64,000 nt of DNA from Phymorhynchus buccinoides (Eukaryota > Mollusca > Gastropoda > Neogastropoda > Raphitomidae). Positions 42,856 through 54,313 of the stretch are shown here, piece by piece. Each line of letters begins with the position of its first letter. The first letter of the stretch is position 1. The position numbers were made by a program, and so were the translations under genes. The notes under the pieces were generated by a model. The model did no database searches. It was not told the DNA's origin and worked only from the letters and a program-made list of their open reading frames with translations. Location of the stretch: positions 33,311,644-33,375,643 of the forward strand of contig CM065691.1 of NCBI GenBank assembly GCA_017654935.2, in the 5' to 3' direction.

Positions 42856-43341
42856 GTTCTTTGAGTTACCATTTACTATCATGGCGAAAGATAAGAGTTT
42901 AGATTCCTGTCTGCTGAAGACACTTCAGATTCTTTTTTTTATGTTATGTTTTTGTTGATGCAGTTTATAAACACAAAACATCAGCATACCATAGAACAAT
43001 ATCACCAGCTTCAATAACATTATAAAAAAAATTAAAGTTGTAGTGATAGCCTGCTAGCTGACACATCACAGATAACACCTGGATCCCCCCTCCATCCCCA
43101 ATCAATAAAGGATTATCCCGTTAGCTAATCCAAAAAGAAGAGAACCACCCCAGTAAATCAATCTGGCTTGTTTGGGGATAATTCATCATATGTGTCAACA
43201 GCAAAACTCATCAACTGGTGAATGTGTGAAAGGTAAATGACAGAAAAACACAAACACGGGGGAAATGTAAACAATATCTGATATCTATGGCAGCCTGGCA
43301 CAGCAGCATACAGAAAAAAGTGTTTAAAACAAATCATGACT

Positions 43342-43424
43342 GATCCCATCAGACTCATTAAATCAGTTTTGTATTTTGCTCTCATGGATTTCAAGCAAAA
43401 TTTTGTTCACATCATGTGGGGGTC
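43342..43424 (-). ncRNA. SNORD57: Box C/D snoRNA, U57-like, copy 7
   Basis: As copy 6, with one extra C in the 5' stem strand and TTTTG for TGTG in the spacer after the C box. Boxes and guide unchanged. Confidence 0.78.
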
Positions 43425-44022
43425 GTTCTTTGAGTTACCATTTACTATCATGGCGAAAGATAAGAGTTTAGATTCCCGTCTGCTGAAGACACTCCAGATT
43501 TTGTTTTTATGTTTTTGTTGATGTATAGTTGATAAACACAAAACATCAGCATACCATAGAACAATATCACCAGCTTCAATAACATTAAACAAAACTTGTA
43601 GTGATAGCCTGCTAGCTGACACATCACAGATAACATCTGGACCCCCCCTCCATCCCCAACATCAGCATACCATAGAACAATATCACCAGCTTCAATAACA
43701 TTAAACATTAAAAAAAAAAAAGTTGTAGTGATAGCCTGCTAGCTGACACATCACAAATAACATCTGGATCCCCCCTCCATCCCCAATCAATACAGGATTA
43801 TCCCGTTAGTTAATCCAAAAAGAAGAGAACCGCACTAGTAAATCTGGCTTGTTTGGGGATAATTTATCACATGTGTCAACAGCAAAACTCATAAGCTGGT
43901 GAATGTGTGAAAGGTAAACGACAGAAAAACAAACACACGGGAAAATGTAAACAATATCTGATATCTATGGCAGCCTGGCACATCATCAAACAGAAAAAAA
44001 GTGTTTAAAACAAATTATAACT

Positions 44023-44104
44023 GATCCCATCAGACTCATTAAATCAGTTTTGTATTTTGCTCTCATGGATTTCAAGCAAAATTGTGTTCACATCATGTGG
44101 GGTC
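44023..44104 (-). ncRNA. SNORD57: Box C/D snoRNA, U57-like, copy 8
   Basis: Identical in boxes and guide to copy 6; one higher-order period away. Confidence 0.8.
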
Positions 44105-44592
44105 GTTCTTTGAGTTACCATTTACTATCATGGCGAAAGATAAGAGTTTAGATTCCTGTCTGCTGAAGACACTTCAGATTCTTTTTTTTATGTTATGTTT
44201 TTGTTGATGCAGTTTATAAACACAAAACATCAGCATACCATAGAACACAATATCACCAGCTTCAATAACATTTTAAAAAAATTTAAAGTTGTAGTGATAG
44301 CCTGCTAGCTGACACATCACAGATAACATCTGGATCCCCCCTCCATCCCCAATCAATAAAGGATTATCCCGTTAGCTAATCCAAAAAGAAGAGAACCACC
44401 CCAGTAAATCAATCTGGCTTGTTTGGGGATAATTCATCATATGTGTCAACAGCAAAACTCATCAACTGGTGAATGTGTGAAAGGTAAATGACAGAAAAAC
44501 ACAAACACGGGGGAAATGTAAACAATATCTGATATCTATGGCAGCCTGGCACAGCAGCATACAGAAAAAAGTGTTTAAAACAAATCATGACT

Positions 44593-44675
44593 GATCCCAT
44601 CAGACTCATTAAATCAGTTTTGTATTTTGCTCTCATGGATTTCAAGCAAAATTGTGTTCACATCATGTGGGGGTC
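44593..44675 (-). ncRNA. SNORD57: Box C/D snoRNA, U57-like, copy 9
   Basis: Matches copy 7, including the extra C in the stem. C box, D box, internal hairpin and guide intact. Confidence 0.78.
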
Positions 44676-45273
44676 GTTCTTTGAGTTACCATTTACTATC
44701 ATGGCGAAAGATAAGAGTTTAGATTCCCGTCTGCTGAAGACACTCCAGATTTTGTTTTTATGTTTTTGTTGATGTATAGTTTATAAACACAAAACATCAG
44801 CATACCATAGAACAATATCACCAGCTTCAATAACATTAAACAAAACTTGTAGTGATAGCCTGCTAGCTGACACATCACAGATAACATCTGGATCCCCCCT
44901 CCATCCCCAACATCAGCATACCATAGAACAATATCACCAGCTTCAATAACATTAAACATTAAAAAAAAAAAAGTTGTAGTGATAGCCTGCTAGCTGACAC
45001 ATCACAAATAACATCTGGATCCCCCCTCCATCCCCAATCAATACAGGATTATCCCGTTAGTTAATCCAAAAAGAAGAGAACCGCACTAGTAAATCTGGCT
45101 TGTTTGGGGATAATTTATCACATGTGTCAACAGCAAAACTCATAAGCTGGTGAATGTGTGAAAGGTAAACGACAGAAAAACAAACACACGGGAAAATGTA
45201 AACAATATCTGATATATATGGCAGCCTGGCACATCATCAAACAGAAAAAAAGTGTTTAAAACAAATTATAACT

Positions 45274-45357
45274 GATCCCATCAGACTCATTAAATCAGTT
45301 TTGTATTTTGCTCTCATGGATTTCAAGCAAAATTTTGTTCACATCATGTGGGGGGTC
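45274..45357 (-). ncRNA. SNORD57: Box C/D snoRNA, U57-like, copy 10
   Basis: Boxes and guide intact. The C-run in the 5' stem is longest here (six C), which could shift pairing by a base or two. Confidence 0.75.
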
Positions 45358-45840
45358 GTTCTTTGAGTTACCATTTACTATCATGGCGAAAGATAAGAGT
45401 TTAGATTCCTGTCTGCTGAAGACACTTCAGATTCTTTTTTTTATGTTATGTTTTTGTTGATGCAGTTTATAAACACAAAACATCAGCATACCATAGAACA
45501 ATATCACCAGCTTCAATAACATTATAAAAAAAATTAGTTGTAGTGATAGCCTGCTAGCTGACACATCACAGATAACACCTGGATCCCCCCTCCATCCCCA
45601 ATCAATAGAGGATTTTCCCGTTAGCTAATCCAAAAAGAAGAGAACCACCCCAGTAAATCTGGCTTGTTTGGGGATAATTCATCACATGTGTCAACAGCAA
45701 AACTCATCAACTGGTGAATGTGTGAAAGGTAAATGACAGAAAAACACAAACACACGGGAAAATGTAAACAATATCTGATATCTATGGCAGCCTGGCACAG
45801 CAGCATACAGAAAAAAAAGTGTTTAAAACAAATCATAACT

Positions 45841-45922
45841 GATCCCATCAGACTCATTAAATCAGTTTTGTATTTTGCTCTCATGGACTTCAAGCAAAAT
45901 TGTGTTCACATCATGTGGGGTC
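45841..45922 (-). ncRNA. SNORD57: Box C/D snoRNA, U57-like, copy 11
   Basis: Boxes, hairpin and guide intact; carries GACTTCAAGC where the others have GATTTCAAGC (plus strand). Last member before the gap. Confidence 0.8.
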
Positions 45923-46000
45923 GTTCTTTGAATCACCATTTACTATCATGGCCAAAGATAAGAGTTTAGATTCCCGTCTGCTGAAGACACTCCAGATTTT

Positions 46001-46500
46001 NNNNNNNNNNNNNNNNNNNNNNNNNNNNNNNNNNNNNNNNNNNNNNNNNNNNNNNNNNNNNNNNNNNNNNNNNNNNNNNNNNNNNNNNNNNNNNNNNNNN
46101 NNNNNNNNNNNNNNNNNNNNNNNNNNNNNNNNNNNNNNNNNNNNNNNNNNNNNNNNNNNNNNNNNNNNNNNNNNNNNNNNNNNNNNNNNNNNNNNNNNNN
46201 NNNNNNNNNNNNNNNNNNNNNNNNNNNNNNNNNNNNNNNNNNNNNNNNNNNNNNNNNNNNNNNNNNNNNNNNNNNNNNNNNNNNNNNNNNNNNNNNNNNN
46301 NNNNNNNNNNNNNNNNNNNNNNNNNNNNNNNNNNNNNNNNNNNNNNNNNNNNNNNNNNNNNNNNNNNNNNNNNNNNNNNNNNNNNNNNNNNNNNNNNNNN
46401 NNNNNNNNNNNNNNNNNNNNNNNNNNNNNNNNNNNNNNNNNNNNNNNNNNNNNNNNNNNNNNNNNNNNNNNNNNNNNNNNNNNNNNNNNNNNNNNNNNNN
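46001..46500. other. Assembly gap, 500 N
   Basis: Exactly 500 N. It separates the snoRNA array from the start of the second copy of the duplicated block. Confidence 0.98.
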
Positions 46501-47092
46501 GCACCACAATGGTTGTGTTAAAGACATCCAATCCAGACCTGTTATCCAAAGACCCTATTTTCTTAACCCTTTCACCGCCAATGTCGCATTCATGCACCAC
46601 AATGGTTGTGTTAAAGACATCCAATCCAGACCTGTTATTCAAAGACCCTATTTTCTTAACCCTTTCAGTTTCACCGCCATTGTCGCATTCATGCACCACA
46701 ATGGTTGTGTTAAAGACATCCAATCCAGACCTGTTATCCAAAGACCCTATTTTCTTAACCCTTTCACCGCCATTGTCGCATTCATGCACCACAATGGTTA
46801 TGTTAAAGACATCCAATCCAGACCTGTTATCCAAAGACCCTATTTTCTTAACCCTTTCACCGCCAATGTCGCATTCATGCACCACAATGGTTTAATACGC
46901 ATGTCACTAAAAGGCATCAAATCAGGGCCTGTTATCCAAAGACCCTATTTTCTTAATTTTGGGAGGTAAGGATAGGCCTAATGTTATGCATGTCACCGAG
47001 GAATTCGCAATATTGCAGAGATATTTTTCTCTACCCAGAGTTAGTTTAATGGTGTTTTTTGGCTGAAAAATGGCTGGCGGCGCAAGGGTTAA
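46501..47092. repeat. MITE-derived tandem array, copy 2
   Basis: Four to five 93-99 bp units starting TTAACCCTTTCAC, closing with GGCGGCGCAAGGGTTAA. Equivalent to 4967-5472. Confidence 0.75.
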
Positions 47093-47724
47093 AAAACCAA
47101 CATCACCAAACAAACAAAAAACATGGGGTCAACCAACTAAATAGAAAAGAATTGATTGCATGTTGAGGCATTTGATCAGAATCACAAAGTTATCAAGCTT
47201 AACGGATAACTGCCTACCTGACTGTAGTTTTTCTCAAAACTACCGTTGCCTCACACAAGTAAGGTGTGAGCAATTTCACAAAATTATGTCAACAATACTG
47301 GATCAACACGTGTGCCCAACCTTTTTTTTTTATTAGCTCGTTTATTATTAAGCGCATAGATCAAAATTGGAGAGAAAAAAGATTGCCTTATAGACAGTAG
47401 AGTACATAAAATTGGATAACATGAAATATTGGCTAATACACAAAAATCTGTCTGAACTGATGATACCCCTCTTTATTATTACTTAATGCTTAACACAAAA
47501 TAATGTTAACGCACACAAATCTGTTTGAACTGATGATACCCCTCTTTATTATTACTTAATGCTTAACACAAAATAATGGTTAACGCACACAAAAATCTTA
47601 GTCCCCTGAATTTCGTGTACTCCACTGCAACCCGAAAATTACGGTAGTCAAAATTACTTGATTACTGTATTTTTTTTAAAAGCCTCCAATGACTGGTAAA
47701 ATTCCTTCACTATTTTTTTTTTAT
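47093..47724. other. Flank with the empty DIRS target site
   Basis: Same sequence as 5473-5965 joined directly to 18399 onward. An internal segment of about 80 bp (AACTGATGATACCCCTCTTT...) is duplicated here but single in copy 1. No gene seen. Confidence 0.8.
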
Positions 47725-49300
47725 AGAACATGAACACCACATTATTTTTCATGAGAATTTAAAATTTCAAAATGTTTATACAAATAGAATGCACACATGC
47801 AAACACACACTTTCTTCACTGTTTTTCAAAGAACATGAACACAAACATACCACATTGTTTTCCATGAGAATTTAAAAGTGTTCATATTTTTCACACAAGC
47901 AGCATGCACACATGCAAACACACACTTTCTTCACTGTTTTTCAAAGAACATGAACACAAACATACCAGACTGTTTTCCATGAGAATTTAAAAGTGTTCAT
48001 ATTTTTCACACAAGCAGCATGCACACATGCAAACACACTTTCTTCACAGTTTTTCAAAGAACATGAACACAAACATACCACATTGTTTTCCATGAGAATT
48101 TAAAAGTGTTCATATTTTTCACACAAGCAGCATGCACACATGCAAACACACTTTCTTCACTGTTTTTCAAAGAACATGAACACAAACATACCACACTGTT
48201 TTCCATGAGAATTTTAAAGTGTTCATATTTTTCACACAAGCAGCATGCACACATGCAAACACACTTTCTTCACTGTTTTTCAAAGAACATGAACACAAAC
48301 ATACCAGACTGTTTTCCATGAGAATTTAAAAGTGTTCATATTTTTCACACAAGCAGCATGCACACATGCAAACACACACTTTCTTCACTGTTTTTCAAAG
48401 AACATGAACACAAACATACCAGACTGTTTTCCATGAGAATTTAAAAAGTTCATATTTTTCACACAAGCAGCATGCACACATGCAAACACACTTTCTTCAC
48501 TGTTTTTCAAAGAACATGAACACAAACATACCACACTGTTTTCCATGAGAATTTAAAAGAGTTCATATTTTTCACACAAGCAGCATGCACATGAACACAA
48601 ACATACCACACTGTTTTCCATGAGAATTTAAAAGAGTTCATATTTTTCACACAAGCAGCATGCACACATGCAAACACACACTTTCTTCACTGTTTTTCAA
48701 AGAACATGAACACAAACATACCACACTGAGAATTTAAAAGAGTTCATATTTTTCACACAAGCAGCATGCACATGAACACAAACATACCACACTATTTTCC
48801 ATGAGAATTTAAAAAGTTCATATTTTTCACACAAGCAGCATGCACACATGCAAACACACACTTTCTTCACTGTTTTTCAAAGAACATGAACACAAACATA
48901 CCACACTGTTTTCCATGAGAATTTAAAAGTGTTCATATTTTTCACACAAGCAGCATGCACACATGCAAACACACTTTCTTCACAGTTTTTCAAAGAACAT
49001 GAACACAAACATACCACACTATTTTCCATGAGAATTTAAAAGAGTTCATATTTTTCACACAAGCAGCATGCACACATGCAAACACACTTTCTTCACTGTT
49101 TTTCAAAGAACATGAACACAAACATACTACACTGTTTTCCATGAGAATTTTAAAGTGTTCATATTTTTCACACAAGCAGCATGCACACATGCAAATACAC
49201 TTTCTTCACTGTTTTTCAAAGAACATGAACACAAACATACCACACTGAGAATTTAAAAGTGTTCATATTTTTCACACAAGCAGCATGCACAAATATAAAC
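47725..49300. repeat. 113-bp minisatellite, copy 2
   Basis: Same unit as 18473-19995 but with a different order of variant units and internal deletions (for example GCATGCACATGAACAC junctions near 48585 and 48770). Confidence 0.92.
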
Positions 49301-49350
49301 ACACTTTCTTCACTGTGTTTTTTGGGGGGTGTAGAGCATATACAAACATA

Positions 49351-49823
49351 CAGGCATGAAAACTACTGTTCCCCCAAAAAGAGGAGATTTTTTCAGCCGA
49401 GAAATCCTTCCACCCGGATTTTCAGCTGACGTCAGAAGTTTTGTTGAGCGGGGGGGACTGTTACCCCAAAAATATTTTGGCACAAAAAAATAACGTCAGA
49501 ACTTTTGTTCAGTGGAAGGGGGGGGACTAATCTGTTCCCAAAAATTGGAAACGGCGGAGCTGTTTTCATGCCTGATATTTCTTCTTCTAATTCACCCATT
49601 CTTTGTGCACAGCTTGCTCTTCAGACGCCATTTTGGAAGTGATGACGTTGGGAGGAGGAGAAGGCGCGAAATGATGATCGTGCCATTTAAAGACCCAGCA
49701 TGCCGAGTTTTTATTCGATTTTCGATTTTTTTTTATTTTTTAGGCAGAGATTTTTTTTTAAGGCGGAGATTGGTCGATTTCGGAAAAAATTAGGCGGAGA
49801 AAATGGAGATGTTTTCATGCCTG
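49351..49823. mobile_element. CAGGCATGAAAAC element, copy 2
   Basis: Same insertion as 20044-20513 with the same AACATA flanks. A GAGCGGGGGGGACTG stretch near 49446 is absent from copy 1. Confidence 0.65.
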
Positions 49824-51340
49824 AACATAGCACCACATTATTTTCCCTGATAATTTAAAAGTTTTCATATTTTTCACACAAACAGCCTGCACACATGCAA
49901 GTTATACATACTCTTCACTGTTTTTATAAAATATTAAAACCATATAAGGATTTTGGTACAGTGTTCTACGGGGTTCGCATGATACGATCTTAAAAAAAAG
50001 TGAGTCTTCCTTGGTGGAGATTTGCACAAGTGTTTTTATACGGGACCATCTGTGTACCATGACAAACCACCACACAAAATTTGAAGCGATTCTGTGCACG
50101 GCTTTATGAGTTACAGGGCGAACAAACAAACACACAGAAACACAATGAATTTTGTTATATAGGTATAGATTATACACAAACATTATACCACATTATTTTC
50201 CTGAGAATTTAAAAGTTTTCATCCTTTTTTACACAAACACATGCATGGTTTGAAAAAGAGAAAAAGAGAGTATTTACCCTTTGTTCAATTTCGTTATCTC
50301 CTCTCTTGGCCTCACTATTTCATTCTTTGATTAACCAAACTTTCTTTCGAGGCTTACAAGTTTGTTCTGTGTTGTGTGTTGTTTATGTGTAACATATTCA
50401 AGGTTAGAAGGCTATGCCACTCTTGGATAGATGTTGATTTGTTTGTATGTCGTCCTCTCCACCATTGTTGATGTGTACTATGTGGGTGGAGGGTCATAAA
50501 GGCGAACTTGGCACATTCTTTTTTAAGAATGATGCTTTGCTTGTCTCACTTTGGTTCTGACCCACACACTGCTAGGTGGATGGTATCGTAATCAACTTTG
50601 GTGGAGGGGACTTAATTAGAAAAAGAGAGTAATTACCCTTTGTTCAATTTTGGACATACACACAGTTCATATAAAATCTTTTTTTCTTGTTGCATCAAAA
50701 TCAATGTAAATGTCACCTCAACACGTAAAAACAAGATAGCACCAAGATATGTCAGTGCTACCTGTAGCAATAATACTGTACTGATAACAAAACACCATTC
50801 AAGCAACCCAGTTCTGATCTATGTTTAAAAATATAGCTTTTGCATTTGTTATGCTTTCACTGTAAATAATCCTTTTTTGTAAATAATCCTTTTTTGAGGC
50901 CATCGCTTCATATTAGATGGCGGTACCATAGCCGATGAGGTTTAACCGAGGCGTGGTTACCGCTACACCTATCTGTATTGTTAAAAAAATCGGGACTTTA
51001 CTGGAGTTGCACTGCCTCCGGGCATTGCCTCCAGTATCGTTCCCACCATCTTTGTATTTACAAATGTCCCATATGTGTCTGTTCCAGACCGAGAGGACGT
51101 AAAACACAATTTTTCATTCATTCATTCTGTAAATAACGACTATATTACAACGGCGCAGCACACTGTAAATGTGGAGTCCAGGGGAAACAATCCACCAGGC
51201 TTGTAGCAAAACAGCCATTCTCACTTACTGATGTTTTAACCCTTTCATCGCCACCGTCGCCTCTTGGCACCACAATGATTGGACACCCATGTCACTAAAA
51301 GGCATCAAATGAGGATCTGTTATCCAATGGTCGACCTATG

Positions 51341-51533
51341 GCGATATTTTTCACGCCAGAGGGCAGTCAATGCACTAGGGGCTTATCACGAGATTTTCTT
51401 ACTTGGGCGTAGTGAGAGAGAGAGTGATGGTAGGACCACTCACTGTCTCTCTCTCTCTCTTTATCCCCAACTAATAATATAGAGAGGATTAGCCCCACAC
51501 GAGCGTCATGCCCTCTGGCGTGAGAAAAATCGC
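51341..51533. mobile_element. Foldback MITE CACGCCAGAGGGCA, copy 2
   Basis: Equivalent of 22040-22232. The surrounding 49824-52300 matches 20514-23010 and shows no gene. Confidence 0.65.
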
Positions 51534-52309
51534 ACTAAGTCTCTCATTACCCTAAGTTCTTAATTAAGACCTCATTTTGGATGATTTTTTTTTTAGGTCT
51601 TATAAGGGAGGTTCCACTGTATATAGATAAGGAGCTCTCAGCAGATAACACACAGGGGTCAAAAAACAGTTAAATTTTTTTTTTTTTAAAGCGTCTTATT
51701 GGCCGAACTTCACGGTACATCAGCAAAGATTCTGGAGCATAACTTGTGCTCCAATGCTTGACACGACACGCCACACTGTATGTAGGTGAAGACCAATTCT
51801 GGGGTTTCTCCCAACTCTTATTGCAAAAAAAGCACGTGATTTACATAATTATGCTGTAAGTGTCAGGAAATACAATTTAGAATACAGGGAGAAACAAACA
51901 TTTTACGAAATGGAAGACTCTGTGGGGGGAAAAAGAAAGCGTTTATCTGCTTTGTGCAAGATCAAAACCAAAACATGCTAATTGGTTAATAAACGAATAA
52001 AAAAGCAAGCAAAAAAACCAAAACAAAAAACACTGCCGACTGGAACATGAAAAAAACCCCAAAAGAAGTTAAAAACAAAAGCATGCTCAGAAAAGCTTAC
52101 AAAATCCCAAACCATAAAAAAACATACAAAAGCAGGCCTATTAATGCAAAAAAAAATTCTAAGCCAGATAAAATACACATACATTACAAAGCACACACAA
52201 AAGTGAGAGAAAGAAAAGGTTTGGATGGGATACGGAAACCTAGCAATCTTCAAAATAAGTCTTTATTTGGGGGTATTTGGTATTTTATAGTCACAGAGGC
52301 ATCTCAGTG

Positions 52310-52610
52310 AAATTCGGGTTGCTCCCACCTGGAAAGGGTGTCGCAAACAGAGGTGCACCACCTTTCCTTAAAAATTCTATTTGCATGTGAATTTTGTGAC
52401 TGATGAGGAAGGAAAGGTTGACTAAGTGACATGTGCTAAGTGCATGGGCACACGGGACCTCAATATATCGTCTCATCCGAAAGACTCCACGTTCAGACCG
52501 TTAAGGCCTAGTGCAAAGTGAGGAAAAAAAACCTGTACCCAGGTTCAAACTTGGGTTTATTGCATACGAGGTGAACATGTTACCTCTGTGCCACTCTACA
52601 CACATTTTAG
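52310..52610 (-). mobile_element. tRNA-headed SINE, copy 2
   Basis: Equivalent of 23020-23346, with a 37-bp-scale internal deletion near 52430 and the B-box region changed to AAGTTTGAACC. Confidence 0.6.
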
Positions 52611-52855
52611 GGCTAGTAAGGAACTCAGGACAGCCAGGAATATACAGGAATATATTAACAAGAAGGGAGTAATCGTCTTGATGAGCTAAGAAGGGAGTCT
52701 GAGAATCGGGGGGGGGGGGGGGGGGGGGGGGGGGGTGTACATGTGGAAGGAGGTCCCAACACCTGAAACTACAATTCCTGAAAAAAACCCCAAAAAACTG
52801 CAACGAAAAACCAAGAACCTGAGACCAAACTTCATAAAAACCTCATAACCAGGAT

Positions 52856-52861
52856 TTTATT
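52856..52861 (-). terminator. Poly(A) signal AATAAA, LARP1-like copy 2
   Basis: AATAAA 8 bases beyond the stop codon of the terminal exon. A signal this close to a stop implies a very short 3' UTR, or that a more distal signal is used. Confidence 0.55.
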
Positions 52862-52868
52862 GTTCGGC

Positions 52869-54269
52869 CTAACTATCATTGAGCAAAAGAAAGAAAGGGG
52901 GGGAACTCTGAGAAAGCTGAAGAGAAAGGACGGGGACCAGAAACACAACTCTGGGACTCCAAGCCTGGCATGAAGTAGCGGCGCCGGGGACAAAGTCCAG
53001 CGCAGCAGCCCTAAGGTTGGAGCTCTGCAGAATGTCCATTTTCTGGGAAGAAACTAGAGGGGAGGGAACAGGGGTCACAGCAGCAACATCACTTACTGGG
53101 GGAGACTCTAGGGTGCCAGGAGCAACATCACTCACTGGGGGAGACTCTATGGTACCAGGAGCAACATCACTTTCTGGGGGAGACTCTAGGGTGGCAGGAG
53201 CAACATCACTTACTGGGGGAGACTCTAGGGTGCCAGGAGCAACATCACTCACTGGGGGAGACTCTATGGTGCCAGGAGCAACATCACTTTCTGGGGGAGA
53301 CTCTAGGGTGCCAGGAGCAACATCACTTTCTGGGGGAGACTCTAGGGTGGCAGGAGCAACATCACTCACTGGGGGAGACTCTAGGGTGCCAGGAGCAACA
53401 TCACTTTCTGGGGGAGACTCTAGGGTGCCAGGAGCAACATCACTTTCTGGGGGAGACTCTAGGGTGGCAGGAGCAACATCACTTTCTGGGGGAGACTCTA
53501 GGGTGCCAGGAGCAACATCACTTTCTGGGGGAGACTCTAGGGTGGCAGGAGCAACATCACTTACTGGGGGAGACAGGGTGCCAGGAGCAACATCACTTAC
53601 TGGGGGAGACTCTAGGGTGCCAGGAGCAACATCACTTACTGGGGGAGATTCTAGGGTGCCAGGAGCAACATCACTTACTGGGGGAGACTCTAGGGTGCCA
53701 GGAGCAACATCACTTACTGGGGGAGATTCTAGGGTGCCAGGAGCAACATCACTTACTGGGGGAGACTCTAGGGTACCAGTAGCAACATCACTTACTGGGG
53801 GAGACTCTAGAACAGGAGCACAGAAAGCTGAAGAGCAAGGAGGGGGACCAGAAACACAACTCTGGGACTCCAAGCCAGGCATGAAGTAGCGCTGCCCGGG
53901 GGCAAAGTCCAGCGCAGCAGCCCTAAGGTTGGAGCTCTGCAGAATGCCCAGTGTCAGGGGAGAAACTAGAGGGGAGGCAACAGGGGTCACAGGAGCAAGG
54001 GGTGCTGAAGGAGTGGTGAGCACATTGCACACAACAACAACAGGGGTAGCACTACTTGGGGCACAAGCAAGTAGCGCCACAGAGTTAGGAGCAGACTCCA
54101 AACCTGGTATGAAGTAGCGTTGCCCTGGGACAAAGTCTGGCACGTCAGCCCTCAGGTTAGAGATCTGGATGATGTCCGTTTTTTTCAGGGGCCACTTGGT
54201 GGGGTTGTGTATGGTCCGCACCATCTCACCATCCGCCGAGATCTCCAGTTCTGTGCTCTGCCTGACGGC
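52869..54269 (-). CDS. LARP1: LARP1-like terminal exon, copy 2, intact
   Basis: Open from acceptor CTCTTCACAG to a TAG, about 466 codons. It starts AVRQSTELEISADGEM and TKWPLKK, the LARP1-type C-terminal part of the La-motif region. PAM2-like SNLRADVPDFVPGQ and SNLRAAALDFAPGQ follow, expected to bind the MLLE domain of poly(A)-binding protein. Then come 19 units of ESPPVSDVAPGTL (V/E and G/A variants) and a third PAM2-like SNLRAAALDFVPG, after which the frame differs from that following unit 2. The LARP1 DM15 (cap and TOP-binding) region is not encoded here. A poly(A) signal lies just beyond, so the short form appears genuine. A splice donor within the exon cannot be excluded. Confidence 0.8.
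   Translation of the reverse strand, partial: AVRQSTELEISADGEMVRTIHNPTKWPLKKTDIIQISNLRADVPDFVPGQRYFIPGLESAPNSVALLACAPSSATPVVVVCNVLTTPSAPLAPVTPVASPLVSPLTLGILQSSNLRAAALDFAPGQRYFMPGLESQSCVSGPPPCSSAFCAPVLESPPVSDVATGTLESPPVSDVAPGTLESPPVSDVAPGTLESPPVSDVAPGTLESPPVSDVAPGTLESPPVSDVAPGTLSPPVSDVAPATLESPPESDVAPGTLESPPESDVAPATLESPPESDVAPGTLESPPESDVAPGTLESPPVSDVAPATLESPPESDVAPGTLESPPESDVAPGTIESPPVSDVAPGTLESPPVSDVAPATLESPPESDVAPGTIESPPVSDVAPGTLESPPVSDVAAVTPVPSPLVSSQKMDILQSSNLRAAALDFVPGAATSCQAWSPRVVFLVPVLSLQLSQSSPPFFLLLNDS
53085..53815. repeat. 39-bp coding minisatellite, copy 2 (19 units)
   Basis: Same unit as 23820-24385. One unit lacks three bases (near 53572) but stays in frame. Variant order differs from copy 1, consistent with unequal exchange. 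Confidence 0.9.
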
Positions 54270-54313
54270 CTGTGAAGAGAGAAAAGAACGGAAATTACAA
54301 CACACACTGCATT

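Larger units (their letters stand above)
41990..46000. repeat. snoRNA-bearing higher-order tandem array (1.25-kb period)
   Basis: Alternating units of about 565 and 685 bp. AATCTGGCTTGTTTGGGGAT recurs near 42590, 43160, 43840, 44410, 45095 and 45655. Every unit carries one U57-like snoRNA, a GCATACCATAGAACAATATC block and a GGATCCCCCCTCCATCCCCA block. The array is cut by the N gap at its right end. Confidence 0.9.

Noticed and set aside
53017..53889. Plus-strand 290-codon frame of GGDSRVPGATSLT repeats
   Set aside because: It is the antisense of the LARP1-like minisatellite; a 39-bp unit without stops is open in more than one frame, and only the minus frame joins the La motif.
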